From NCBI GenBank assembly GCA_030737875.1, contig CM060912.1, forward strand, positions 210,441,231 through 210,505,230: 64,000 bases of DNA. The letters run 5' to 3'. The first letter of the stretch is position 1, and each line of letters starts with the position of its first letter. Both the position numbers and the translations under genes were made by a program. Of the stretch, positions 49,614 through 61,750 are shown piece by piece. The stretch comes from Allium sativum. Lineage: Eukaryota > Streptophyta > Magnoliopsida > Asparagales > Amaryllidaceae. Below the pieces are notes generated by a model. The model ran no database searches. It saw nothing but the letters and a program-made list of their open reading frames with translations, and was not told where the DNA came from.

Positions 49614-49785
49614 ATCGTAAGGTAAAAACCGTCCGTGTTTAGGTGTGGATTTGGACTTACGATTACCTTTTCCTTTCAAAAGGATTTTAACTTTAAAATC
49701 AAGTTGTGTGATACCTAAATGTTGTGCGAGTTTTTTTCTCACTCCGGTTCACCAGACTGACCCGTTGTTTTGTAAATGCTCGGGT
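49614..49785 (+). other. Conserved LTR 3' hairpin domain, element A LTR3
   Basis: ATCGTAAG (49614-49621) with CTTACGAT (49656-49663) and ACCCG/CGGGT remain. Hairpin 2 has a mismatch (TCCGG with CCAGA). Confidence 0.65.
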
Positions 49786-50547
49786 TAGCCCGAGGTGTAC
49801 AGGTTCAGGTTATCAGGTACTGAGAAGTCCAGAGACGAGCTGGAGACGATCAGAAATATGAAAGATAGCATTTATTCTGCTGTGTATATGAGGACAGATT
49901 ATCAAAACTGTCCAGATGTGTATTGTACTCTGATATTGTAAGTATTTTAAAGATTTCAGTAAAGATTTATTTCTGTATTATATTTTGATCCGCTGCGATG
50001 TGAGACTCTGTGTTGATTCCTCTTCTTCTTCTATTCTAACTTTCTTTCTTATCTCACCCTCTAATTTCTTTCTATAAACTTTCCAGTGTTCTCGGTGTTG
50101 GAAGGTCGTCATGAGTACGGTAAAGGGTATTTATGTCGATTTTCGAAGCCGAAATCTGCTGGGTCATTACAACACTAATGAGGGGTTTGAAGGAGAATGG
50201 GCACAGTCATGGGCTTTGTGAAGAACAACTGGTGAGGTTGTGTTTGAAAACGGTGAAGAGGAGAGGGCGGATCGAAGTAAGGAGCAACGTTTGTGATGAC
50301 TGAGAAAGATGATGAGCAGGTTTGGTAACCGTGTTTAAAGAATTTTAAAACAGTAATTAGGAATGGTAATTGAGTAATTAATTATATTAATAACTATTTA
50401 ATTTAGTAATAACTTGTAAAAGAAAAATTATATATATCGTTCACTCATAAACAGAATTGAACGCGATTGGATTGTTTGGAATCACGACCATGAGATCTAT
50501 ATTATGGAACCATTGTAGCCGAGAAGAGAGCTATTGGTATTTCGTGA

Positions 50548-50625
50548 TAAAATCAAATGTCTGTTTGATTTTAAATGAAACAAAAGCAAAACCGCCCACT
50601 ACAAAATAATGTGAGTAAACTCATT
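50548..50625 (+). promoter_or_regulatory. Leader hairpin plus GTGAGT palindrome, LTR D2
   Basis: TAAAATCAAA (50548-50557) pairs with TTTGATTTTA (50564-50573), ten perfect pairs, loop TGTCTG. After 37 nt comes GTGAGTAAACTCATT (50611-50625), GTGAGT-like with a shorter self-complementary core. Confidence 0.55.
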
Positions 50626-53600
50626 AAATCTACCTCGTTTATATTTTTATATAAATGAGTTTTAAATTTATTATAGTAATTTTATACTGTTATTTGGACG
50701 AATGGTTGATAAAATTGGTTGAATTGGTTGATATAGTTATATCATTGATTGTTTAATAATTCTATTCACCATGATATTTCATATTGATGTGAAAATAATA
50801 TTATTGATGTTGATTAACATATGTGGATGCAGGGAAACAGGTTGGAGGGATCCAACGGGATTCCTCAACATTTTATTTACTGTTTTATTTATTTATTGTT
50901 ATATATGAAATGATATATGATCGGTGATTGGTTATGTTGTGGTTGAATTACACTGGCCCCATACTTTTGGTATTTAAATACCGTAAAATATTTTAGAATA
51001 TAGAAAAGAAATTTGAGGTATTAAAAGGGAATTATTTCCAAAATAGAAATTAGATTTCAAATGGACTTGAAACAGAAACTTGTTTAGGTGGATTAAACAA
51101 GAAGTTGAGTATTAACGACATTTATAAATTTAGTAAAATATTTATTGTTGGATAAATTAAAAATATAAATTCAAGTTAGAAAAGCGAAAATCGGTTTTTA
51201 AACCGACATTTGTAAATAGCAATTGAACTTAGAGAATTTAAATGAAATTATAAACAAGATTATGAATGGATAGAATAAAAATAAGATTTTGTGGATGATT
51301 CTACCTTTGGAAGTTAATAAAAAGAATTTGGGTTTTTGAAATATTATTTACATAATTAGTATGTAAAAAGATCAATTAGTCTATTTTTATTAAATCAATA
51401 AGTTATCTACCTTGATTGAAGTTGATGTTGAAGTCAGCTATTAGTTAATCAATGAAAATCGAAGGGATTATCTTTTTAAATGGATTTCGGTAAAAAAGTA
51501 ACCGAGTTGTAATAAAGTTTTGGTTGAACTGCGAAAAAAAATTATACAAGGATTGGATAATGAATCCAGATATGACAAACAAGTTATAAAAGCAATCTCA
51601 AGACGAAGGGATGTTTAAGTTAGGCATTTACTTAATAAAAACTAAATTAAGTAAAAGTGATATAATCAATAAGATATTTTCAATTTAATGAAAGTGAAAT
51701 GGATTGGCATAAAGGGATTTGAAAGGAATCCAAACAAAGTTTGGAAGGTATTTTAAACCAAGGCAATGGTTTTAAAACAATTAATTAAGAATTGAATTAG
51801 ACATGGTAGTTGAAATAAGGCCTTTAATGGAAAAGAGATAAGGATGAGTTTTGATGAAAAGAAAATGTTTATATAAGGATATAAGTTTATAGTTATGTTC
51901 CGAAGTAACCAAAACAAAAAAAGAGACTTGTTGAAACAAGAAAATGGAATCGATGTTAATCGACAAAGAAATTTTAAATAAATGTTTAATATAAAGGATC
52001 TGAGCTATCAATGTACTTCGGTATACAGTAGGGTTTATTCATATTTGGGAGTGAATAACAAATTGAAAGCAAATGTTTTGCGGATAAAAATAATTTTTAA
52101 GGCCAACCTGAGTTAATCTGAAATGGTAGAAAAATTCCAAAGTTCGCAATATATATCGAATATGGATTATTCGAGAGAAGTTATTTATTGGAATTCTATT
52201 ATATCGAATTTAGAGAAGTAGTATTTTTACTTTCCATTTGAATCAAAATTTAGTTATTTATTTATTTACTTATTAATTTACTTTATTGAAATTAATAAGT
52301 ACAAGTTATATTTGTTATAAACCAAATATTTTGAAACAACGATTATAACGCTACTATTATAATAAATGTTCTATAACTCTAAACAGCGATTATAATGTTG
52401 CTATTATAATAAATGTTTTTCAAATCTAAACAACGATTTTAATGCTACCGTTATAATTAATGTTTGAAAATATCGATTTAAGCGCTATCGTTATAATCAA
52501 TATTTTTCCGTAAAAGAAATGGAGTCTTAGATTGAATCTGAGAGTCGCATAAGCGATGTTTTGTTGGAGGTTGTGAGCTTTGACAATTACAAAATTAGGA
52601 ATGTTGTTCAATTTAGGTCTGAGAGGTAATTATACCCCAACTTGATTAACTTCATGATTGATGGAGGAATGGTTAAAGTTTGATAGTGAGGATTGGTTAG
52701 CAATATTTTTAGTTAATAAATGGTTAATGGTTTAAGTTATAATAACGATGTTTTATAACATCGCGTTAATTTAAAGGATTTTGAAATGTTTTCCCAAATA
52801 AAATGAGAGATATTTTCTATGCATAGAAAATGAAATGAACTGGTCAACGATAAATAAATAAATGGAATATGGAAATATTTTCCGTTATTAATAAAGTTTA
52901 TTTTTTGAATATAGGAAATAAGGATTCGTGAAAATGTTTTTCCAAGAATCAAGAAAGACAATTGAATTTTGAAAGAATCTAGAAGAGGGAAAAGGAGGAA
53001 TTTGGAATCGATAATATAATAAGGAATTAATATAAAAAGGGCCCAGTGTTGTTTGATGCTTGATCGATAGAATTTCCATTTGGAAATAGGATCGTTGGTT
53101 GTATGGATGTTCCTTTGATAGATAAATCACTGACTATCAAAATTTTTATTTTATTTATACCTCCGTTTTCAATACAAAGGGACTGAGATCATGTTTAATA
53201 TCTGAAAACCACTCCATATTGGCCTAAGCATTACAAATCGACTTATGCTGAAGATATATGAAGACGGAGTTAAGTGCAAGGGCTGATCTATCAATTCTAG
53301 GTGGAAATTTCCCAAGATGGATTAATAGAATGGTGCCTTCAGTTTGTCCAGTCCCAGGACAACGTATATAGACGAATGTATGACGACGTGACATTCAAAG
53401 TAAATGATGGCAAAACGTGCTGAAGGATAATCGTGACCTCAAGCCTCATCAACCGGGAAATGACAAAAATCGGGCAAGCAGCATGGCCATGTGTGTCATT
53501 CCCATTAGGGGTATTATCACCTGATCAAGAGAAGTTTCATTTGCTACTTATTATATTCGTTGCTGTATGCTTTCGGTAACGGTTGTTAATCACAACCGTT

Positions 53601-53888
53601 AGTGATAATATGCTCGGTACACTCAAGTTAAATGAGTGGCTAGCCATGTGTGGTCCGGGTTGCAAGATGTTCTTGTTGAACCCAGTGTATTCCCCTCTAG
53701 AGATACATTATCGGAAGGTGGTTCCATACCTTGTCATGTTGGAAATCCAATCTCCAATAAGCGCCCTGCGGTTTTCGATTTTATATTATATATGGAGCGT
53801 GAGACGCAAGCATTCCGCTAAATTCTATTTATTTGATGTAGACATTATTATAATATCACCGAATTTGATGTCAAAAATATTTTTGGTT

Positions 53889-54071
53889 ATCGTAAGGTAA
53901 AAACCATCCGTGATTATGTGTGGATCGGTCTTACGATTACCATTCCTTTCAAAAGGATTTTTAAAAGTTAAACCAATGATTGGAGTTTACTCACACCAGT
54001 CCCATGACTGACCCAGAGTTTATTTTGTTTTGTTTTCCCTAAACTATTGGGTGCCCAAATTTGTATGGGCA
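53889..54071 (+). other. Conserved LTR 3' hairpin domain, LTR D2
   Basis: ATCGTAAG (53889-53896) with CTTACGAT (53930-53937); CAGTC/GACTG (53997-54010); CCCAGAGTTTA (54012-54022) with TAAACTATTGGG (54040-54051, one mismatch); TGCCC (54052-54056) with GGGCA (54067-54071). Confidence 0.7.
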
Positions 54072-54450
54072 GTCAAGTAGTCGGGATTTTACAGATTCAC
54101 TTGGAGAAGCTGGAAGCAGAAGTAGCTATAGACTATCATATTTTCCGTTGTGTACTGTGTTGTCCGTGGAAACAGGTGTTTATAACTGTTCCAGGAATAA
54201 CTGTCGTGCTCTGATGATGGTATGTATATACAGTTACCGATTTATATTTCAAAAGTTATGTTATTTAATATATTTTATTCGTTCTGCTGTGAGATTTGTG
54301 TTCTTCGTTTTCTTCTATTCTAATATTTCTTTCTTTCTATTTCTCATCCTCTAACTTCTTTCTAATAATGATTCGTATTTCTGTGCACTTTGGGTTGGAC
54401 GCGTGGTGTTATTAGTCGACTCAGAGAGTACGGAAATTTGGGCCATTACA

Positions 54451-55695
54451 ACAACAAACCCAGATCAGCTTCCATTAACTATGGAATCTTCATGGAAAAT
54501 AGATCAATATATAACTGATATAAATTTCCATATTGGACTAATAATATAAATGAAATAATGGAAAAGCCTTTTAAATTCCATATATAGTAACAGTCTTCCT
54601 TCACGGAAGCTCATCTCGATTATTACCAAATCGAATTCCATTCGATTCCAATTTAATATATTAAATTGGAAAATTTTACATTGGAAAATTTCCATTAAAT
54701 CTTAATAAAAAGATATATAAATTCCAAATCATAACTTCACTGTTAATTAGGTTGAAGAACAAATGTTATTTAAAATGTCGTTCACAATGAACCCAAAATC
54801 ATAACTTCACTGTTAATTAGGTTAAAGAACAAATGTTATTTAAAACGTCGTTCATAATAAGCCCAAAATCATCTTCCATTTAATTCCAATTTATAATTAT
54901 AAATTGGAAAACTTCATTAATCTTAGTTAAAAGATTTTTCTTTTCCCAACTGGATTTAAGAACAGTTTTATTGAAGACACCATTCATGACAAACCCAAAA
55001 TCCAATTCGATATTAAATATAAGGCTCAGAATAGAAATAATATCGGCTTATATTCAATATCAAATTCTGAAACTAACAAATATCGTATTAGGAATAACAA
55101 TATATATTTTCCAAATTCCTCAACAATATCCGTAAAATCACGGAATCCAATATTGAAATATTCCGAAGATTATTTTCATTCTAGTCCATTTCAATTCACA
55201 CGTTGGAAAATTCTGGTTAGTTTAAAACCCATTTTCAATCCAATTTATTTATTTAAAAACATTGGATTATTAATCTAGTTATTAACTAGTTCATTTTGAT
55301 AAAAATATATTTTTATCTTTTAAAAACTGGAAGTTTTCACCCAAAATCTTTCCAAATCATTAATTATGATTTTACACAATTTTTCTATATTTTTAATAAT
55401 TTTATTAAGGCCCTTACAGTAGGTTTCTAATATCGGCACCGAACTGCAATCACAACGACCTTTGTCGAAATCGATTTGGATATATCTTAAAATCTAACTA
55501 TTAGATTCCAAATCTCTTATATTCATTGGAAAGCTCTTTTTGGTACGAACCCAATGGTTCCTGTTTTAAGAGAATCCGACGGTCGGATCACCGGTTACAT
55601 CAATTCGAAGTTAATGATCGAAATTCGCAAACGGTCGCTGCGCGGCACGTTCTATTCAGGCCATTAAATATATATAATATATATTATATATATTT
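54451..55695 (-). mobile_element. LTR fragment K (minus strand), related to groups B and C
   Basis: On the minus strand 54451-55000 matches LTR C at about 10550-11050, sharing GGATTTTGGGTTT and TTAATATATTAAATT among others. The part nearest 55695 resembles the 5' domain of LTR B1 (CCGACCGTCGGATT, ACCATTGGGTTCG). It is cut on the left by the end of D2 and on the right by LTR J, so it is the oldest host sequence visible here. Confidence 0.65.
54729..54868 (-). repeat. 70-bp tandem duplication in LTR K
   Basis: Two adjacent copies containing ATAACTTCACTGTTAATTAGG, at 54731 and 54801, with a few differences. Confidence 0.9.
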
Positions 55696-55829
55696 TGTAA
55701 CGAACCGGGATTTTCGACTCCGAAAATCAACATCAAACTATCATGTTGACCATTCAGACATCGAACATTCCAGATCATTAATAGAAAGAAGTTAGAGTGT
55801 GAGAATAGATAAGAAAGAAATATTGAATA

Positions 55830-55851
55830 GAAGAAGAAGAAGAAGAAGAAC
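55830..55851. repeat. (AAG)n microsatellite at LTR J 3' end
   Basis: About seven AAG units. The sense-strand TTC run is a shared feature of the 3' ends of LTRs A, D1 and J (for example 28750-28764). Confidence 0.85.
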
Positions 55852-56086
55852 ACCACAACACAGAGTCTCACATCGCAGCGGAACAAAATATAATACAGAA
55901 ATAATCTTTATTGAAAGCTTTTGAAATACTTACAGCATCAGAGTACATCATACACTGGGACAGTTATACTAGCCTGTTCCCATATACACACAGCGGAATA
56001 GCAGCTATGTAATATCATACGTCTGAACTCTTTCAGCTTGTCTCTTCACAACAGTCGATAACCTGAACCTGTACAACCCGGTCTAA

Positions 56087-56259
56087 CCCGAGCATTTACA
56101 AAACACCGGGCCAGTCTGGTGAACCAGAGTGAGATAAACTCGCACAGTATTACGGGTAAATCATCCAATCATGATTTTAAAGTTCAAAACCTTTTCAAAA
56201 GAAAAGGATAATCGTAAGACCAACCCACACATAAACACGGACGGTTTTTACCTTACGAT
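56087..56259 (-). other. Conserved LTR 3' hairpin domain, LTR J
   Basis: ATCGTAAG (56211-56218) pairs with CTTACGAT (56252-56259); TCTGG/CCAGA (56115-56128) and CCCG/CGGG (56087-56110) lie on the far side, in the same order as element A when read on the minus strand. Confidence 0.68.
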
Positions 56260-59168
56260 AACCCAAAACAGTTTTGAAACCAATATCTTCTCTGATATTA
56301 TAATAATGTCTCAATACAAGTAAATAGAATCTAGTAGAACGCTTGCATCTCACGCTCTACATATATAGTATACAATCAAAACCCGCGGGCGCTTATTGGA
56401 GATTGGATTCCAACTTGACAAGGTATGGGTCCACCTTCCGATAGTGTATCTCTAGAGACGAATACACTGGGTTCAACAAGAACTTCTTGCAACCCGGCCC
56501 TCACATGACCGACCACTCATTTCGCTTGAGTGTATTGAATGTATATCACCGACGGTTGGGATCAGCAACCGTCTCCCGAAAAGGGACAGCATCGAAACAT
56601 AGATTTAAGAAACAAATAGGACTTCCTCTAGATAGGTGATTCTACACCCTAATGGGAGCGACCCACATAGCCATGCTGCCTGCCCGATTTTTGTCATTTC
56701 CCGGTTGATGAGGCTTGAGGCCAGAATTAACTCTTGACATCTGGTCGCCATTCACTTTGAATGCCACATCGTCAAATCCATCAGATATCACTAATTGACG
56801 TCCACAAAAAATACTCTAGCCGAAAGCTAGAGAATGGCAATTCCCTGCCCACAACTATCGTACGTTTGAAGAAATCAACGTACGTGATCCTTTGGAAATA
56901 CTCTGTCAGATATCCGTCCATATACGTCATCCAGGAACAGGATGAACCGAAGGCACTCTCCTACCGCATCCATATAGGAATCACCCCATGGATCAGTAGC
57001 GAGAAGTCCTTGCAACCCGTAGATTCCAACCACGACAGAATCACAGCTTATCTCTGCTTGCCAGGCAGAGAATATTAGTGGTTCTTCCGTGTATGATAGT
57101 CCACGGTCTTCAATGCTCCATCTCGAACATCTTCTGAGATCTTCACGTATTTGTTGGTCGGAATGGTTTTCGAATATAAATTCGATTCCGGTCTTTCCGT
57201 ACTAACAATCGTATTGGACAGATTTGATAGTCGGTGTTTTAACTATCAAAATAAACAGTGTTTCAAACATGACACTCCAATGAGTTCACTGGTCCAGTAT
57301 TCAGCATCATTTGGCCTTTGACAATCTAATTTCCTTTTTGTTAGATTGAAACTTCCACTTCTTTTAATATTCAAAAATACGATATTTGAATAACTCTAAT
57401 TTCAATTAACTAACATTCAACTTACTCTATTCGCTCGATTCTAGATCGCAGCGATCACAATGGTTACGCCTGATTCCCTCAGGAAACATCCGACCGCCGT
57501 AGGCTGTCTGCAGCCCTGCGAATTACGCTAGCAGTCGTACGAATTGGCAACTCAGCCGAATTATGTTTGGCTAATTCTATCTCGAATAACTATATTCAAT
57601 TTCCCATTTAAAATCTTCCTTCAAATCATCTTTTAAATTCGGAAATCCATTAGTTTTAACAAAGAAATTTATAGCACATATGTTATAACAATAGCGTTAT
57701 AATTACTATTTAGATTTACAAAATAACGGTGCTATAATCGCTGTTTAGATTACAAAACATATATTATAACAACAGCGCTAAAATCGCTGTTTAGATTTTC
57801 AAAACATATCCACTAACGTCACTTACGATTACCAACTAATACTATCTTCAGATAATGCCGATGTTGTTCAAGTTGGGGTATTATAATTACCTCTCAGACC
57901 TTGATCAACAACGTTCTTATCCTCTGATGAATATCAGTTGTAATCACAAAATCAATACTCCCTATTTTCATCTCGAAATACATTCCATTATAGCTGGGGT
58001 TTAGTTATACAACCCTATAACTCACTTCTTTAACCATATTCATTTATTTCCAATCTTCTTTCAAATCTGTTCGACCATTCCCCACTTTTGAAATCTCATT
58101 TCAAATTTCCCTCTTGATCTCAATTTCAAATAACGTTAATTCAATATTAACGATTTACACTTTGAAACTCATTTATAAATCCTGGTTTATCTTAAACCCC
58201 TTTCCAAAACCCTGTCTACACTTAAACGATATTTAATCCAAAAACACATTAATTCGATAATCAATTCCATTTCAAAATGGTCGATTTAATTCACTCAACT
58301 TGATTATCTCGTTAGCCCATTCCAAATAAATTCTCACTTTAAATTAATTAATTATATAATTAATTTAAATAAATCCCATTAATGGTTTTCTTAACAAAAC
58401 GATTACCCAATTCTAACCATGCGGTTTTATTTCCTATCTCGTACTTATCAATCTGATTTACATCGGAACTTGCTTTATAAAATCAATTAAAAATAATCTA
58501 AAGTCTTACATAAATAAAATATTTATTTGTTCTCTTGAATAACCTTTATTCAAAATAATATGTTCAAAAATCTATCTCCAGTTGTAAATTGCATTTTATA
58601 ATTTCACCTCTATTGACTCACCTGACGGTGAATCAATATCTATAAAACGATTGATTTTATTGGCCATACGCTGCCAAATACCCAACCAATATCACCCATT
58701 GGTTTTAAACTAACAGATGTTGAATATTCAATTAATCAACCATCAAATCAATCACACAAACAGATCAGTTCATATATGAGAATATGAAAATAAAAATACC
58801 TTTGAGGGATCCGGTTGGGTCCCTCCAACCTGTTCTTCCCTGTATTCAAATGGTTATCTCAAATCAGACGGTTCAGTTTTGTTTAACTGATAGCACAAAA
58901 TAGCAACCATTCAACATCAACCACAAGCAATTCAAACGATTCAACCATTTAAACACGTTTATAAATAAACGTGACCAACCAAGGTGAGTCACCTTTATTG
59001 GAACCAATCGTTAAAAATAACGATTTGGTATTTTACTGAAATTTAACACAGTTTAATTTCATCGGTTAAATCAACAGATAAGCAGATAACTAGCAAAACA
59101 GTCAACCATTGGCAAACAGGGCACACAAAATAAAAACACCCAATTTATATAAAATATAAAAAGGGTAA

Positions 59169-59256
59169 CTGAGTGAGTTTAACTCACCTTGATTTCATTC
59201 CACTGTTTAATCGGCTCGTTTCAGTTAAATTAAAGAAGTGTTTAATTTAACTGAAA
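59169..59256 (-). promoter_or_regulatory. Leader hairpin plus GTGAGT palindrome, LTR J
   Basis: TTTCAGTTAAATTAAA (59219-59234) pairs perfectly with TTTAATTTAACTGAAA (59241-59256), 16 pairs around 6 nt. On the minus strand, 30 nt further on, lies GGTGAGTTAAACTCACTCAG (59169-59188), identical to element A. Confidence 0.62.
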
Positions 59257-60506
59257 ACCCCATCTGATTCAAACCGCCTCCAGATCAGTTCCTTGATGTA
59301 GTGCACGTCACTGTGGCTCTAACGACACCTTGTTTGTCCAACTCTGATCACACACGAATGAGTTATGAAAATTAAAATCTAACGTTCTAATTATATTTGA
59401 ATTATTTCTAAAGTGTTTTAATGTTGACTGATTACATTTGTAAAAAGAGGGTGGTCTTCCTTTTTTCTCCCGGACGTCCTCAGCAGGTCCTGGATGCCTG
59501 CAACAAGTTTACACTCAAGTTAATACACGAAAAATTTAATTAGCTTAATTCCTAAGTTTTTACTTTTAATAAATTTACTAATTAAAATAAAATTTTGGTT
59601 TAAAAACTAGTGACTGAACTACTCTTTCAGGTTTCCGTTCTTCCTTACTTTGAACCCTTAACTCACGTACTAGATTTCCCTTTTTCTTTCTAACACTATC
59701 ACCTAAATAATCAATTTCTAATTTATATTAACTAAATATTTATCACATTGGTTTTCACAGTTCAACAGGCGTATACCCCCTTTTGCTCTTCATTTCCCAC
59801 CACCCGGTCCTTTCACAATTCTTCATTTTGTTTTGCTGTTCTGTTCACTTCGTACATACTGATTCCCAAAAACCCTGTTTGCAAACCAAATACGTTCACC
59901 TGCCCATGATTTAATATGATGATTAAACTCAGATTTGATAAATGAATTTATTTGATTAGTTTATAAAGGATGGATCCTTACTTCCTTTCATATACTGCTT
60001 CCCCTTCCCTTATGTTTTATTTCCTCCCTGTTGTTCATCATAATCCCGTACCATGTTCATGGTTCCCATTTTACATTATTTAAAACAAATATTTTGACAC
60101 TAAATTATCATTAACCTTAGTACTAACGATTACCCTTGAAACAAAGGACCTGGTATCCTTCTTGTCCGAGAATAAGGCAATCAACCTTTCTTCAATCCAC
60201 TGTATCGCTCTGGTCCCTTCTAGCTTCTTTTTCTTCTACCAGTTTGAGTAACTCCTTCCCAGTTCAAACCATGCAACTGCTGAACCCTCCACGTCCATCC
60301 CGAACTTTCACAGCTTCCACGCATTAAAACTCCCTCATGCAGCAGTAAACCACCACCTGCCCTTTTGACGTCCAACTTCACGTGTGTTCCCTTCCGTTCT
60401 GCACCCTTTCGCCCCTTTCGCCCTTTTTTTTTTTTCCTTTCCGCAACTTTTCTTTTATATAAGCTTCAGGTTTTATTTGTGTTTGAAAATCGAAAACAAC
60501 TATGAG

Positions 60507-60514
60507 TATTTAAA
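60507..60514 (-). promoter_or_regulatory. TATA-like box of LTR J
   Basis: TTTAAATA on the minus strand, downstream of CGTG(C/T)TCCCCA-like words shared with the region upstream of the D2 TATA box. Weaker than the D2 box. Confidence 0.35.
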
Positions 60515-61750
60515 GGAGGGTGGAACTTGGGGAACACGGTTGGGATGGTTTGGGAAGCACGAAATTTGGTACACTTTTAGGATAGGCAGCTGCAAATACA
60601 GCTAGCTGTAAGTCTGGGAATCCATGACACTTGGTCGGCAAGGCTTCACAAATTTGGGACAGGAGTTTGTACGTCAGAACAGCTATGATTTTGATTTTGA
60701 TGTATCACTTAGCTTGCATGGGTAGGAAATATTATATAAGTATTATAATGAATTTGGGCGTAAAGTAACACACAAATTCTACTTCATATGATTTCTGTCT
60801 TCTGATAAAAAAACTGTTCTTGATGTAAAACGGTATTCCGGATCCAATGGGATAAGTTTCGTCGCAATCCGAGGTCGTATGAAATTTTTTCCTTTATGAA
60901 ACCAGAAATGAACATACGTTTAATTTTTCCACGGTCACCAGATAAATCAAATCCACTTGAAACTGCGAACATCGACAATAACTTTTCGATACGAATCCAA
61001 CGGCACTAGTTTCGTCGCATTCTGAGACTGTTGCCCCGGTAGGCTGTTTTTACCCTGAACCGCCCTACCCTTTTTAACGCCAAATTTCTCGATCTCTAAA
61101 AATAACAAACTATATACATATCCGGACTCTAATCGACGATATGAACTCAACGGAACTGGTTTCGTGGCCTAATTCGATCATCTGCTCAAGTTACACTCAA
61201 ATATCCATTTATTTACTTAAATGCGCGCTATAGAAATTGAACGGGCGTTTATGGCTACCGTGGTCACATACGATATCGGTTTTCCACGCCATTCACCACC
61301 GTACAAAAATTTAATGATACGGTTCTAATGAAACTGATTTTGTCGAAATCTGAGTCCGTTTGCAAAACGGCTATTTTAAAGGCCTATAATTTAATAACGA
61401 TTTTCCATAGCGACTATTTCAAAATTTGATTTGGCCATAACTATCAAACTATAACCCGAAATCTGGATTTTTCTCTTTCATATGAAAATTATCATCAACA
61501 CGATCCCAACGTGTCTTGTTTCACAGAAATCCGACTTATATCGAATCCTGTATTCTCAGTTGAAGTTCAAATTTCAAATTTACGAACTGCACGCCATTTT
61601 CAAGCTCGATTTATAATTATATAAATATATAACGTTCGAACTTCGTTTCAATAACGAATTAAATATTAAATTCCATTAATATTCCCAATATGATATTTAA
61701 AACTAATTTAAATATTCATATTCAAATGGTCAAAAACACCGGTCGTTACA

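Larger units (their letters stand above)
30803..50171 (+). mobile_element. Three-LTR composite retrotransposon, element A
   Basis: The structure is LTR1, internal 1, LTR2, internal 2, LTR3, totalling about 19.4 kb. It is flanked by a single 5-bp duplication ACACT (30798-30802 and 50172-50176) in LTR D2. LTRs are about 5955 bp and internal regions 753 bp. No gag or pol is present. The first ~480 bp of LTR2 match LTR3 and the rest matches LTR1, so LTR2 is the hybrid expected from an unequal crossover between the outer LTRs. Primer site and polypurine tract are intact in both internal copies. Confidence 0.93.
44218..50171 (+). repeat. LTR3 of element A (5954 bp)
   Basis: The first ~640 bp match LTR2; from 44863 onward it differs from both other LTRs by scattered substitutions and small indels. 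The TATA box is destroyed (near 46370). The leader hairpin is kept with a loop change only (47011-47034, GCCA for GTCA), as is the palindrome (47071-47090). It ends GGGTCATTACA and is followed by ACACT. Confidence 0.92.
50172..54450 (+). mobile_element. LTR group D, copy D2, main part
   Basis: It continues LTR D2 after element A; the first five bases are the duplicated ACACT. It runs through the leader hairpin (50548-50573), the GTGAGT palindrome (50611-50625), the GGTTGGAGGGATCC block (about 50840), a long AT-rich middle, the GTCTGAGAGGTAATTATACCCCAAC block (about 52617) and the 3' hairpin domain. It ends at 54450 in GGGCCATTACA with no primer site. Short minus-strand frames at 51781-53130 are AT-rich and not considered genes. 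Confidence 0.82.
55696..61750 (-). mobile_element. LTR group J (minus strand, 6055 bp), related to element A
   Basis: On the minus strand it starts at 61750 with TGTAACGACCGG and ends at 55696 with CCGGTTCGTTACA, so the ends are inverted repeats. It has the same order as LTR A: 5' domain, promoter and leader, leader hairpin (59219-59256), palindrome (59169-59188), GGAGG block (about 58810), GTCTGAGAGGTAATTATAATACC block (about 57890) and 3' hairpin domain (56087-56259). A polypurine tract adjoins its 5' end on the right, so it is the 3' LTR of an element whose internal region begins at 61751. Confidence 0.85.
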
